Origin: Hyphomonadaceae bacterium
GTDB taxonomy: Bacteria; Pseudomonadota; Alphaproteobacteria; Caulobacterales; Aquidulcibacteraceae
DNA: 6,032 nucleotides
Direction: 5' to 3'
Assembly: GCA_003526465.1 (NCBI GenBank)
Contig: DPWD01000225.1
Location: forward strand, 1 to 6,032
In this document: in pieces, positions 1 to 5,377 of the stretch
Layout of the letters: each line of letters begins with the position of its first letter
Position numbering within the stretch: the stretch's first letter is position 1
Notes under the pieces: generated by a model
The model's database searches: none
The model's input: only the letters and a program-made list of their open reading frames with translations
Told to the model about the DNA's origin: nothing
Translations under genes and position numbers: made by a program

Positions 1-1
1 C

Positions 2-337
2 CTGCACGGCAAACTGCCCGGGCGCGTCGGCGACACGCCCATCATCGGCGCCGGCTGCTGGGCCGATCAGCGCGCGGCGGTATCCTGCACCGGCCTCGGC
101 GAATATTTCATGCGCGTGAACGCCGCGGCGGACGTGTGTGCACGGATCGCCTATGCTGGGCAGTCGTTAACCGAGGCCGCTAGCGCCGTGATCGAGGACG
201 TGCGCGGGCTGGGCGGCTACGGCGGGTTGATAGCGGTTGACGCCGCTGGAAATGTCGCCACACCCTTCGCCAGTCAGGGGATGAAGCGGGCCTGGGCGAC
301 CAGCGCCGGGGTTCGCGAGGTGAGATCGTTCAGGTGA
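2..337 (+). CDS. Isoaspartyl peptidase / L-asparaginase (plant type, Ntn-hydrolase), C-terminal part
   Basis: This is the 3' end of a gene that begins before the window; 111 residues are visible, ending at TGA 335-337. Family role: Ntn-hydrolases of this type remove isoaspartyl residues from dipeptides and hydrolyse L-asparagine in the cytoplasm or periplasm after autocleavage into alpha and beta subunits. The visible part is beta-subunit sequence. It has KLPGRVGDTPIIGAGCWAD near its start, the Arg and Asp of GRVGD being the substrate-binding residues. An AVSCTGLGE segment follows (TGTGE in the family), then GLGGYGGLIAVDAAGNVATPF and GMKRAW, which match the C-terminal blocks of E. coli IaaA as I remember them. 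The nucleophilic Thr lies upstream of the window, so activity cannot be judged. It ends 8 bases before the first lipoprotein start, suggesting co-transcription. Family assignment is firm; choice of substrate is not. Confidence 0.88.
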   Translation: MHGKLPGRVGDTPIIGAGCWADQRAAVSCTGLGEYFMRVNAAADVCARIAYAGQSLTEAASAVIEDVRGLGGYGGLIAVDAAGNVATPFASQGMKRAWATSAGVREVRSFR

Positions 338-343
338 GGGGAA
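336..343 (+). promoter_or_regulatory. Ribosome binding site deciding the ATG 346 start
   Basis: GAGGGGAA lies 2 bases upstream of ATG 346, with its AGGGG core 4-5 bases from the ATG. It supports ATG 346 over the in-frame GTG at 334, which would overlap the upstream stop and would put a short charged extension before a clean signal peptide. Confidence 0.6.
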
Positions 344-345
344 AG

Positions 346-687
346 ATGAAAAAGAATTTCGCCGCCGCGCTTCTGTTGCTGCTTGCCGGCTGCTCGAGCC
401 TGCCGCACGTGGACTTGCCGGACATGCCGAGCGTGCCGCGCTTTGGGTTAGGCGGCGGCGCGGAAGGGGAACGCATCGAGTGGCGCTGCGCGAGCGGCGC
501 GGACTTTTCGGTGCGCATCAATGAAGAAGCGCGCACCGCGACCGTCTCCACTGGCCTACGCACGATCCGGCTCGACCGCACCGATAGCGGATACAGCAAT
601 GGCGAAGTCACCTATTTCGAGCAGGGCGGGATGGCGAGCCTCTCGGGTGTTGACGGGCGCCGCTACACCAATTGCCGCAAGGACTAA
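346..687 (+). CDS. MliC-like lipoprotein (first of a tandem pair)
   Basis: Predicted 113-aa lipoprotein. Start ATG 346 is preferred for its Shine-Dalgarno and because it gives a compact signal peptide: KK, then a hydrophobic run of A/L, then lipobox LAGC with the acylated Cys at residue 16. Ser at +2 is not the inner-membrane Asp signal, so outer-membrane sorting is expected. A Pro-rich linker (LPHVDLPDMPSVP) joins the anchor to a C-terminal domain of about 75 residues. That domain contains EWRC near its start, FSVRI, SGYSNGEVTYFEQGG, ASLSG and a final NC. This is the pattern of the MliC/PliC family, which inhibits c-type lysozyme, with two Cys placed to form the family disulfide. The Lys of the usual Y-x-x-x-T-K-G motif appears to be Gln here, so lysozyme inhibition is uncertain. 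Its stop is 4 bases before the next start, and the next gene is a paralog. Confidence 0.75.
   Translation: MKKNFAAALLLLLAGCSSLPHVDLPDMPSVPRFGLGGGAEGERIEWRCASGADFSVRINEEARTATVSTGLRTIRLDRTDSGYSNGEVTYFEQGGMASLSGVDGRRYTNCRKD
679..683 (+). promoter_or_regulatory. Ribosome binding site for the GTG 692 start
   Basis: AAGGA lies 8 bases before GTG 692, inside the last codons of the preceding lipoprotein gene. It supports the GTG start, which yields a proper lipoprotein signal. The longer reading frame from 521 overlaps the upstream gene and has no signal sequence at its N-terminus. Confidence 0.55.
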
Positions 688-691
688 AGCG

Positions 692-985
692 GTGAGGCCA
701 TTGTTCGCCGCCGCCGCGCTGATCTGGCTTTCAGCCTGCGCGACAATAGGCGATGTCGGCCCGCGCATGGATTGGCGCTGCCAGGGCGGGGCCGCTTTTT
801 CGGTGCGCATCAAGACCGACGACAGCGCGGAAGTGTTCGCCGGCGGGCAGGTCTATCGCTTGCCGCACGTGCAGGCCGCCTCCGGCGCGCGCTACAACAA
901 CGGCGCGGTCGATTATTGGGAGCGCGGCGGGACGGCGACGCTCACCGGCGCGCGCGGCGGACCGTACCGCAATTGCAGACGGTGA
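692..985 (+). CDS. MliC-like lipoprotein (second of a tandem pair)
   Basis: Predicted 97-aa lipoprotein starting at GTG 692 with AAGGA upstream. The signal peptide is MRPLF, then an A-rich hydrophobic core with Trp, then lipobox LSAC with the acylated Cys at residue 16 and Ala at +2 (outer-membrane sorting expected). The mature part is essentially the MliC-like domain: DWRC, AFSVRI, SGARYNNGAVDYWERGG, TATLTG and a final NC. It is clearly paralogous to its upstream neighbour (WRC-xGG/SG, FSVRI, Y-N/S-N-G, GG-x-A-x-L-x-G, NCR) but lacks the Pro-rich linker. SGARY fits the family SG-x-x-Y motif closely; the motif Lys seems replaced by Arg in WERGG. Known family members sit on the outer membrane or in the periplasm and block host or amoebal lysozyme. 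The role here is inferred from fold only. Its stop overlaps the methyltransferase GTG in GTGA. Confidence 0.75.
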   Translation: MRPLFAAAALIWLSACATIGDVGPRMDWRCQGGAAFSVRIKTDDSAEVFAGGQVYRLPHVQAASGARYNNGAVDYWERGGTATLTGARGGPYRNCRR

Positions 986-1506
986 GGCAGCGCGGCTATT
1001 TCGGCATTGGCGCGGAGGAAATCTCCAAGCCCATGAACCTCGGTGCGCTGATGCGCACCGCGCATGCGTTCGGCGCGAGCTTCTTCTTCACCCTCAACGC
1101 GCACCCGAAAGTGCGCGAGGCTTACAACGCCGACACTTCGCGCAGCTTCGATCACATGCCGTATTATCCGTGGGCGAGCGTCGAAGAACTGCGCCTGCCC
1201 AAAGGCTGCGCGCTGGTGGGCGTCGAGCTTACCGACGACGCGGTGGAGCTGCCGCGCTTCATGCATCCCCAAGCCGCGGCTTACGTGCTCGGGCGCGAGC
1301 GCGGTTCGCTCTCGCCGGAGCTCATCGCGCGCTGCGCGCACGTGGTGAAGATTCCGACCAAGTTCTGCGTCAATGTCGGCCTGGCCGGCGCCATCGTGAT
1401 GTACGACCGCCTGATCGCACTCGGCGGCTACCCCGCCCGCCCAATCATGCCCGGCGGGCCAAAGCTAGCGATGAGCGATGCGCCAGGGAAGCCAAACCAG
1501 AAATGA
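982..1506 (+). CDS. SPOUT (TrmH/SpoU) family RNA 2'-O-methyltransferase
   Basis: Predicted 174-aa protein from GTG 982, overlapping the previous stop by 4 bases. SpoU/TrmH enzymes transfer a methyl group from SAM to a ribose 2'-OH in tRNA or rRNA, using a trefoil-knot fold as a dimer. The three family motifs appear in order: motif 1 N19-L-G-A-L-M-R25-T-A-H-A-F-G; motif 2 around LGRERGSLS (G104, E106, G108); motif 3 IPTKFCVN131VGLAGAIVMYD. Motif 3 differs from the usual SLN by reading CVN, but the Asn and the following helix are kept. The size matches minimal TrmL/TrmH-like members with no N-terminal RNA-binding domain, starting at the knot itself (RGYFGIGAE). The target nucleotide cannot be told from sequence. 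An upstream in-frame extension is a high-GC shadow. The transporter start overlaps its stop as ATGA. Confidence 0.85.
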   Translation: MRQRGYFGIGAEEISKPMNLGALMRTAHAFGASFFFTLNAHPKVREAYNADTSRSFDHMPYYPWASVEELRLPKGCALVGVELTDDAVELPRFMHPQAAAYVLGRERGSLSPELIARCAHVVKIPTKFCVNVGLAGAIVMYDRLIALGGYPARPIMPGGPKLAMSDAPGKPNQK

Positions 1507-2408
1507 CCGATCGCGCCGCCGCGTATGGGCGCCTTTCCGCCAATGCGCGCGGGGCGTTGTGGATGCTGGCTTCGGCCCTCGCCTTCACGCTGATGACCAC
1601 GTTGATCAAATATCTCGGCGCTGAATACTCGCCGGCGCTGCAAACTTTCTATCGCCAGCTTGCCGGGCTGCTTGCGCTGACGCCGATCATAGCGCGCGAC
1701 CCAGCGCGGGCATTCGCGGCCAAGCGGCACGGCTTGCTGCTGTTTCGCGCGGCCGCCGGCACAATTGGGATGATCCTGGCGTTCTACGCTTATCAGCAGC
1801 TGCCGCTGGCGGAGGCGAACGCGCTTTCGTTCACACGGTCGCTCTGGCTTGTTCCCCTCGCCGTGCTTGTGCTGCGCGAACAGGTGGGGCCCTGGCGGGT
1901 CGGCGCGACCTTGGTCGGCTTTGCTGGCGCGGTGATTATGCTGCGGCCCACGGGGGATTTGCCCGCGCTGCCGGCATTGGCCGCACTTGCGTCCGCGCTT
2001 CTGTTCGCCATGACCGTGACCGGCATGAAGGCGCTCACCCGCGACCATTCCATCACAACGCTGATCGTTTGGAGCGCGGTGCTTGGGTTGGCGTTCTCCA
2101 CGCCGCTGGCGCTCATCGAATGGCGCTGGCCCACACCGTTTGATCTTCTGCTGCTGGCGGCGATGGGGGTTCTGGGGCTGGCGAACCAGGCGCTCTACAT
2201 AAAGGCCATGTCGCTGGGCGAAGCCACCGCCATGGCGCCGATCGAATATACGCGCCTCGCCATCGCGCTTGTCGTCGGCTTCGTGTTGTTTCACGAAATC
2301 CCGGATTCGTGGGCAATGGCGGGCGCGCTTGTCGTCATCGCCGCGGCGCTGTTCATCACCCTGCGCGAGGCGCGGATGAAGCAACCCCCGGCCATCTCGC
2401 CGGAATGA
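1503..2408 (+). CDS. DMT superfamily transporter (two EamA domains)
   Basis: Predicted 301-aa inner-membrane protein starting at ATG 1503, which overlaps the methyltransferase stop (ATGA). An AGGGA sits about 13 bases upstream, a rather long spacing. About ten hydrophobic helices form two EamA repeats, roughly residues 15-147 and 155-288. The internal repeat is visible: [19 protein letters not shown] followed by [23 protein letters not shown] in the first half matches [21 protein letters not shown] followed by [22 protein letters not shown] in the second. That is the standard signature of 10-TM drug/metabolite exporters such as RhaT/RarD/EamA relatives. The substrate is unknown; such proteins often export amino acids, metabolites or purines. 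The tail after the last helix (REARMKQ...) is short and basic, as expected for a cytoplasmic end. The long reading frame before 1503 lies over other genes and is not part of it. Confidence 0.9.
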   Translation: MTDRAAAYGRLSANARGALWMLASALAFTLMTTLIKYLGAEYSPALQTFYRQLAGLLALTPIIARDPARAFAAKRHGLLLFRAAAGTIGMILAFYAYQQLPLAEANALSFTRSLWLVPLAVLVLREQVGPWRVGATLVGFAGAVIMLRPTGDLPALPALAALASALLFAMTVTGMKALTRDHSITTLIVWSAVLGLAFSTPLALIEWRWPTPFDLLLLAAMGVLGLANQALYIKAMSLGEATAMAPIEYTRLAIALVVGFVLFHEIPDSWAMAGALVVIAAALFITLREARMKQPPAISPE

Positions 2409-2452
2409 GGCGAGGGATTGCGGCGCCGCTCTGCGCTCCCCATAAGACAGCC

Positions 2453-3571
2453 GTGAGCGAAACCCCGAAACCCTCCCTCGCCGGGCTCGGCAAATCCCAA
2501 CTCGCCGAGAAGCTCGTCGCCATCGGCGTCGAGCAGCGCAAGGCCAAGATGCGCGCCGAGCAGCTTTGGCGTTGGATTTATCATTACGGCGTCACCGATT
2601 TCGCGGCGATGACCAATGTCGCGAAAGAATTGCGCGCGACACTGGCCGAGCACTACACGCTGGCGCGCTCTGAAATCGCCGCGGCGCAAGTGTCCCAGGA
2701 CGGCACGCGCAAATGGCTGATCCGTTTTGAGACCGGCGTCGAGGGGGAAGCCGTGTTCATCCCCGATGTGGGGCGCGCGGGTGCGCTGTGCGTCTCAAGC
2801 CAAGTCGGCTGCACGCTCAACTGCACGTTCTGCCACACCGGCACGCAGAAACTGGTGCGCAATTTGACCGCCCAGGAAATCGTCGCGCAAGTGCTGATCG
2901 CGCGCGACGCTTTGGGCGAATGGCCTACACCCGAGCGCCCCCTCAACGACGGCGACCGCCAGCTCACCAATATCGTGTTCATGGGCATGGGCGAGCCCTT
3001 GTACAATCTCGACCATGTCGCCGCCGCCATCGATACAATCTCGGACGGCGACGGCATTTCCATCTCGCGCCGGCGCATCACGGTGAGCACCGCGGGCGTC
3101 GCGCCCAGGATCAAGGAGCTGGGCGAGCGCACCGGCGCGATGCTGGCGATCTCCCTGCACGCCACCAATGACGAATTGCGCAACCAACTCGTGCCGATCA
3201 ACAAGAAGTACAATCTCGAAGAATTGTTCGCGGCGATCCGGACTTACCCTTCGCTCAACAACGCCAAGCGCGTGACGTTCGAATACGTTATGCTGAAAGG
3301 CGTCAACGACACGATCCCGGAAGCGAAAGCGCTGGTGAAGCTGCTCGCGGGCATCCCGGCCAAGATCAATCTCATCCCGTTCAACCCCTGGCCAGGCGCG
3401 CCATACGAATGCTCCGATTGGGAAACAATCGAGAAATTTGCCGAAGTCTTGAACCGCGCCGGCTATTCATCCCCCATCCGCACCCCACGCGGCCGCGACA
3501 TTCTCGCGGCTTGCGGGCAATTGCGCAGCGAAAGCGTCAAGGTACGCGCGAGCGAGCGGGCAAAGCGGTGA
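2453..3571 (+). CDS. rlmN: Dual-specificity RNA methyltransferase RlmN (23S rRNA A2503 / tRNA A37, C2)
   Basis: Radical-SAM enzyme that methylates C2 of A2503 in 23S rRNA and, in known members, A37 of some tRNAs. Predicted 372 aa from GTG 2453, close to the usual 350-400. An N-terminal helical RNA-binding region (about 10-100) contains the typical [13 protein letters not shown]. The radical-SAM cluster is C120-x3-C124-x2-C127 within CTLNCTFC. The two mechanistic Cys of the family are present: C113 in LCVSSQVGC and C354 in DILAACGQL. Other family landmarks are [27 protein letters not shown] and [11 protein letters not shown]. All key residues are intact. An in-frame ATG at 2405 overlaps the transporter stop (ATGA) and would add 16 residues (MRRGIAAPL...). 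GTG 2453 is preferred because [12 protein letters not shown] is a more RlmN-like N-terminus. Neither start has a strong Shine-Dalgarno. It is probably the last gene of the co-directional run. Confidence 0.95.
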   Translation: MSETPKPSLAGLGKSQLAEKLVAIGVEQRKAKMRAEQLWRWIYHYGVTDFAAMTNVAKELRATLAEHYTLARSEIAAAQVSQDGTRKWLIRFETGVEGEAVFIPDVGRAGALCVSSQVGCTLNCTFCHTGTQKLVRNLTAQEIVAQVLIARDALGEWPTPERPLNDGDRQLTNIVFMGMGEPLYNLDHVAAAIDTISDGDGISISRRRITVSTAGVAPRIKELGERTGAMLAISLHATNDELRNQLVPINKKYNLEELFAAIRTYPSLNNAKRVTFEYVMLKGVNDTIPEAKALVKLLAGIPAKINLIPFNPWPGAPYECSDWETIEKFAEVLNRAGYSSPIRTPRGRDILAACGQLRSESVKVRASERAKR

Positions 3572-3614
3572 GGCGTGGGTGTTTTGTGGGTGGGCTAATG
3601 GCCTTTGTGTCCTT

Positions 3615-3629
3615 CTAACAACGTGTTAA
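3615..3629 (+). promoter_or_regulatory. Candidate operator: 13-bp dyad and near-consensus CtrA-type site
   Basis: Bases 3616-3628 form the dyad TAACA-ACG-TGTTA. The same stretch reads CTAA-N7-TTAA, followed by C, one mismatch from the TTAA-N7-TTAA(C) site of the alphaproteobacterial cell-cycle regulator CtrA. It lies 23 bases upstream of the ATPase start, in the only intergenic space before the islet genes. No clear -35/-10 pair could be placed around it, so a regulatory role is only suggested. Short AT-rich dyads do arise by chance. Confidence 0.3.
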
Positions 3630-3647
3630 CCTTCCCTTCAGGGAGGG
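3630..3647 (+). promoter_or_regulatory. Leader hairpin sequestering the Shine-Dalgarno of the ATPase gene
   Basis: CCTTCCC (3630-3636), loop TTCA, GGGAGGG (3641-3647) pair as a 7-bp stem with one G-U wobble. The 3' arm is the ribosome binding site, 4 bases before ATG 3652. If folded in the mRNA, this would mask the Shine-Dalgarno and lower translation of the ATPase and its coupled partner. It is not followed by a T-run, so it is not a terminator. The pairing is seen directly; a regulatory function is inferred. Confidence 0.45.
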
Positions 3648-3651
3648 AAAT

Positions 3652-4713
3652 ATGAGTGCGGAGTTCATCGGATTGCTGACGGCAATATTGGGGTTGCTTG
3701 CAGCGATCATCACGTTGCGGGCGCTGACCGGCAAGAAAAAGGACGATGTCGCCAGGATCACGCCGCCAGAAGACCAAGAAACTCGAGCCTTGATCGAGCG
3801 AACGATTTGGGAACGCAAGGCGCCGAGGCGACCAGCGATTTACGAATCGAGCCGACCGCCCATTCTCGTAGTTGCCAACATGAAAGGCGGCGTAGGCAAA
3901 ACGACGATAACTGCGAACTTGGGAGCGTTCCTGTCGTCGGCACCCAACAACGAGAAGGTCCTGCTAATCGACTTCGACTATCAGGGTTCTCTGTCTCAAA
4001 CCGTGTTGGGACAAGCCGGCATTACTGACGTCTCGATGAGCGCACATCATCTCCTGCTTGGGAGAAAGGCCACCGAAGACGCTCTCAACTTTGCGCCACC
4101 CATGCGCTTTCGCGATCGCGATTCTGGACAGACTCGCTTGTTCCGAGCGACCTACCCATTCGCGACGGTTGAGAATGAGATCTTTGTCGAATGGCTAACC
4201 GTCCCCGACCATGAAGTCCGCTACAATTTGTTGCGCTATCTCGACTCGGCTGACTTCAAATCAGCGTATGAGGTCGCGATCATCGATTGCCCGCCGAGAA
4301 TAACGACAGCAACAATCAACGCGTTGTCAGCCGCCAGCCATTTGCTCATTCCGACGCAAGCTGACGGACTCTCCATCCCCGGCGCCGAGTACTTCTCGCG
4401 TCAATTGATGCGCATGAGGGAGGAAGCCTTTCCCGCTCTGAAGCTGCTTGGAGTTGTACCGAGCATCACGCTCGTGGCCACTGGGCTCAAGAAGATCGAG
4501 GAGGATGAGTTGGCGGAACTTGAGTCAAAACTAAGAGAAATTTGGCCAGCAGCCGCTCGCTCAGCTGGCGAAATCGTCATGGAGAGTGCTTTTGTGCCTC
4601 GATCACAGCCAATTAGGGATGCGGCGGGCAAAGGGATTGCCTATCTTAGGGATGCGAAGGCGAAACAAATTTTCGCTCGCGTCGGCGCGGAGGTTCTACC
4701 GAGGCTGCAATGA
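3652..4713 (+). CDS. Membrane-anchored ParA/MinD-like P-loop ATPase
   Basis: Predicted 353-aa protein from ATG 3652, with GGGAGGG 4 bases upstream. Residues 4-25 form one hydrophobic helix (FIGLLTAILGLLAAIITL) followed by KKK, so the rest should lie in the cytoplasm (N-out, C-in). After a charged linker (about 28-70) comes a ParA/AAA_31-type domain: deviant Walker A K78-G-G-V-G-K83-T-T, switch I/A' motif LLIDFDYQGSLS (D107, D109), Walker B VAIID212CPP, and a base-binding region near PTQADGLSIPGAEYF. Family members are dimeric ATPases that position DNA, chromosomes or protein complexes using a small partner that stimulates ATP hydrolysis. A transmembrane anchor replacing the usual soluble N-terminus or C-terminal amphipathic helix is unusual. 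No parS-like repeats or ParB lie beside it, so plasmid partition is unlikely. Composition is clearly lower in GC than the flanking genes, suggesting transfer. It overlaps its partner gene by ATGA. Confidence 0.85.
   Translation: MSAEFIGLLTAILGLLAAIITLRALTGKKKDDVARITPPEDQETRALIERTIWERKAPRRPAIYESSRPPILVVANMKGGVGKTTITANLGAFLSSAPNNEKVLLIDFDYQGSLSQTVLGQAGITDVSMSAHHLLLGRKATEDALNFAPPMRFRDRDSGQTRLFRATYPFATVENEIFVEWLTVPDHEVRYNLLRYLDSADFKSAYEVAIIDCPPRITTATINALSAASHLLIPTQADGLSIPGAEYFSRQLMRMREEAFPALKLLGVVPSITLVATGLKKIEEDELAELESKLREIWPAAARSAGEIVMESAFVPRSQPIRDAAGKGIAYLRDAKAKQIFARVGAEVLPRLQ
4701..4704 (+). promoter_or_regulatory. Ribosome binding site of the 155-aa partner gene
   Basis: GAGG lies 5 bases before ATG 4710, inside the last codons of the ATPase gene. 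With the ATGA overlap it implies translational coupling of the two genes. Confidence 0.45.
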
Positions 4714-5177
4714 CCAGGGTTGCGGACATACGCGAAGCAATCGAAGCGATTGTGGCTCAGGCTGGGCTGCCAAGTCAGCTCAGCTACGATCTCAATACTT
4801 TCTTAAGCGGATTGCGGCGGCATGACGACATGTCAGTTGCTTCGTTCCTCCAGATGATTTCGCGCGCGCGCGCTCAACCCCAAGCTGTCGTGGCTGCGAC
4901 CGAAGAAAGTGCGGCGCAACGCGTGAAGTCGTTGCAGGACGCGTTCGGCAATGACGACACTTTCCGGTCAGAGTTGAAACGCATCCAATCTGATCGACGC
5001 GTGACGCGGGAGTCCCTCAATCAGATTTATGAGATGCTGTCGGGAAGAGCCCGCAAGCTTCCAGCGAAGGCAACCAAAGCGAAGCTCGCACAGGACATCG
5101 CCGACCTTAGGCTTGAGCGCGTCCGCTCCGAGCGCGCCGCAGAAATGTTTAAGGGCAAGCCCATCTACGCAGAGTAG
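4710..5177 (+). CDS. Hypothetical 155-aa helical protein, partner of the ParA-like ATPase
   Basis: I do not recognise a family. The protein is 155 aa, soluble, without a signal peptide, membrane segment or Cys. By eye it is almost wholly alpha-helical: a first helical unit (about 1-35, DIREAIEAIVAQAG), a second (about 40-60, MSVASFLQMISRARAQP), a middle stretch (65-110) and a basic C-terminal part with RARKLPAKATKAKLAQDI and LRLERVRSERAAEMF, rich in Lys/Arg. The basic helices could bind nucleic acid or acidic lipids. Its start overlaps the ATPase stop by 4 bases, so it is probably made in a fixed ratio with the ATPase. By analogy with other ParA/MinD loci it may be the ATPase activator or the cargo adaptor; this is inference from gene order only. 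Composition resembles the ATPase gene, not the flanks. No terminator is evident before the remnant that follows. Confidence 0.75.
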   Translation: MTRVADIREAIEAIVAQAGLPSQLSYDLNTFLSGLRRHDDMSVASFLQMISRARAQPQAVVAATEESAAQRVKSLQDAFGNDDTFRSELKRIQSDRRVTRESLNQIYEMLSGRARKLPAKATKAKLAQDIADLRLERVRSERAAEMFKGKPIYAE

Positions 5178-5199
5178 GACTTCCGTCAGGGCTGCCTCT

Positions 5200-5332
5200 C
5201 CCAACACATGATGCCCAGGATGCAGGATGACGCCCGATATTGTCCGCGCCAGCAGTTGCAAATGCGCCAGTGTTTCCCAAGCCCGACGGGTTTGAAGGCG
5301 ATGTACTCGACGCGCTCGCCGCGCCAGCCGGC
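5200..5332. repeat. Direct repeat copy 1 flanking the GNAT gene
   Basis: This is homologous, in the same orientation, to 5893-6032. Both begin at CCCAACAC and end at GCGCCAGCCGGC. Similarity is about 80% by eye with one net 7-base difference near 5281-5290. The second copy reaches the window edge, so the repeat unit may be longer. It arises from duplicated hydrolase gene sequence, not from a mobile-element end. Confidence 0.75.
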
Positions 5333-5377
5333 GGCGTTATGGATCGCGTCGCCGGTGATCAGGTGCACGCCGTCGTT
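5200..5377 (-). pseudogene. Remnant of the 3' end of a metallo-beta-lactamase-fold hydrolase gene
   Basis: The minus strand encodes a decayed copy of the hydrolase C-terminus found intact at the right edge of the window. From about 5377 it reads NDGVHLITGDAIHN, an MBL-fold metal-site type motif, then AAGWRGERVEYIAF, matching the intact copy's AGWRGERVEYITF. The frame then breaks and resumes as LARTISGVILHPGHHVLG against LARAIPGIIVHPGHQVLG. The aligned part is 7 bases shorter (133 versus 140), which explains the frameshift. Identity is roughly 80% by eye, with 5310-5332 identical to 6010-6032. There is no intact start or full-length frame, so no functional product is expected. Its left end lies about 20 bases after the stop of the 155-aa gene, so it marks the right boundary of the islet. 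Confidence 0.72.

Noticed and set aside
334..345. GTG 334 as start of the first lipoprotein
   Set aside because: It would precede the signal peptide with four residues and overlap the ribosome binding site. ATG 346 has correct spacing.
753..1502. In-frame upstream extension of the transporter frame
   Set aside because: It runs over the second lipoprotein and the methyltransferase genes and encodes an Arg/Ala-rich low-complexity product. The natural start is ATG 1503 at the ATGA overlap.
1428..2384. Long open frame on the minus strand opposite the DMT transporter (318 codons)
   Set aside because: Its product is rich in Arg, Gln, Gly and His with no hydrophobic core or motif. It is the usual antisense shadow of a high-GC gene, and the + strand has a clear EamA protein.
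3584..3610. Possible terminator after rlmN
   Set aside because: Only a 3-bp stem (GGC/GCC) is found, with no following T-run of the required form.
4861..4870. CG dinucleotide run of 10 bases (possible Z-DNA)
   Set aside because: It codes for RAR within the 155-aa gene and is short; such runs are common in GC-rich DNA.
3652..5177. Classical plasmid/chromosome ParA-ParB partition locus
   Set aside because: The partner has no ParB/HTH signature, no iterated parS-like repeats are visible, and the ATPase has a transmembrane anchor.
5240..5338. GNAT start at TTG 5240
   Set aside because: That part of the frame is wholly antisense to the hydrolase remnant and adds residues not expected in a GNAT domain.
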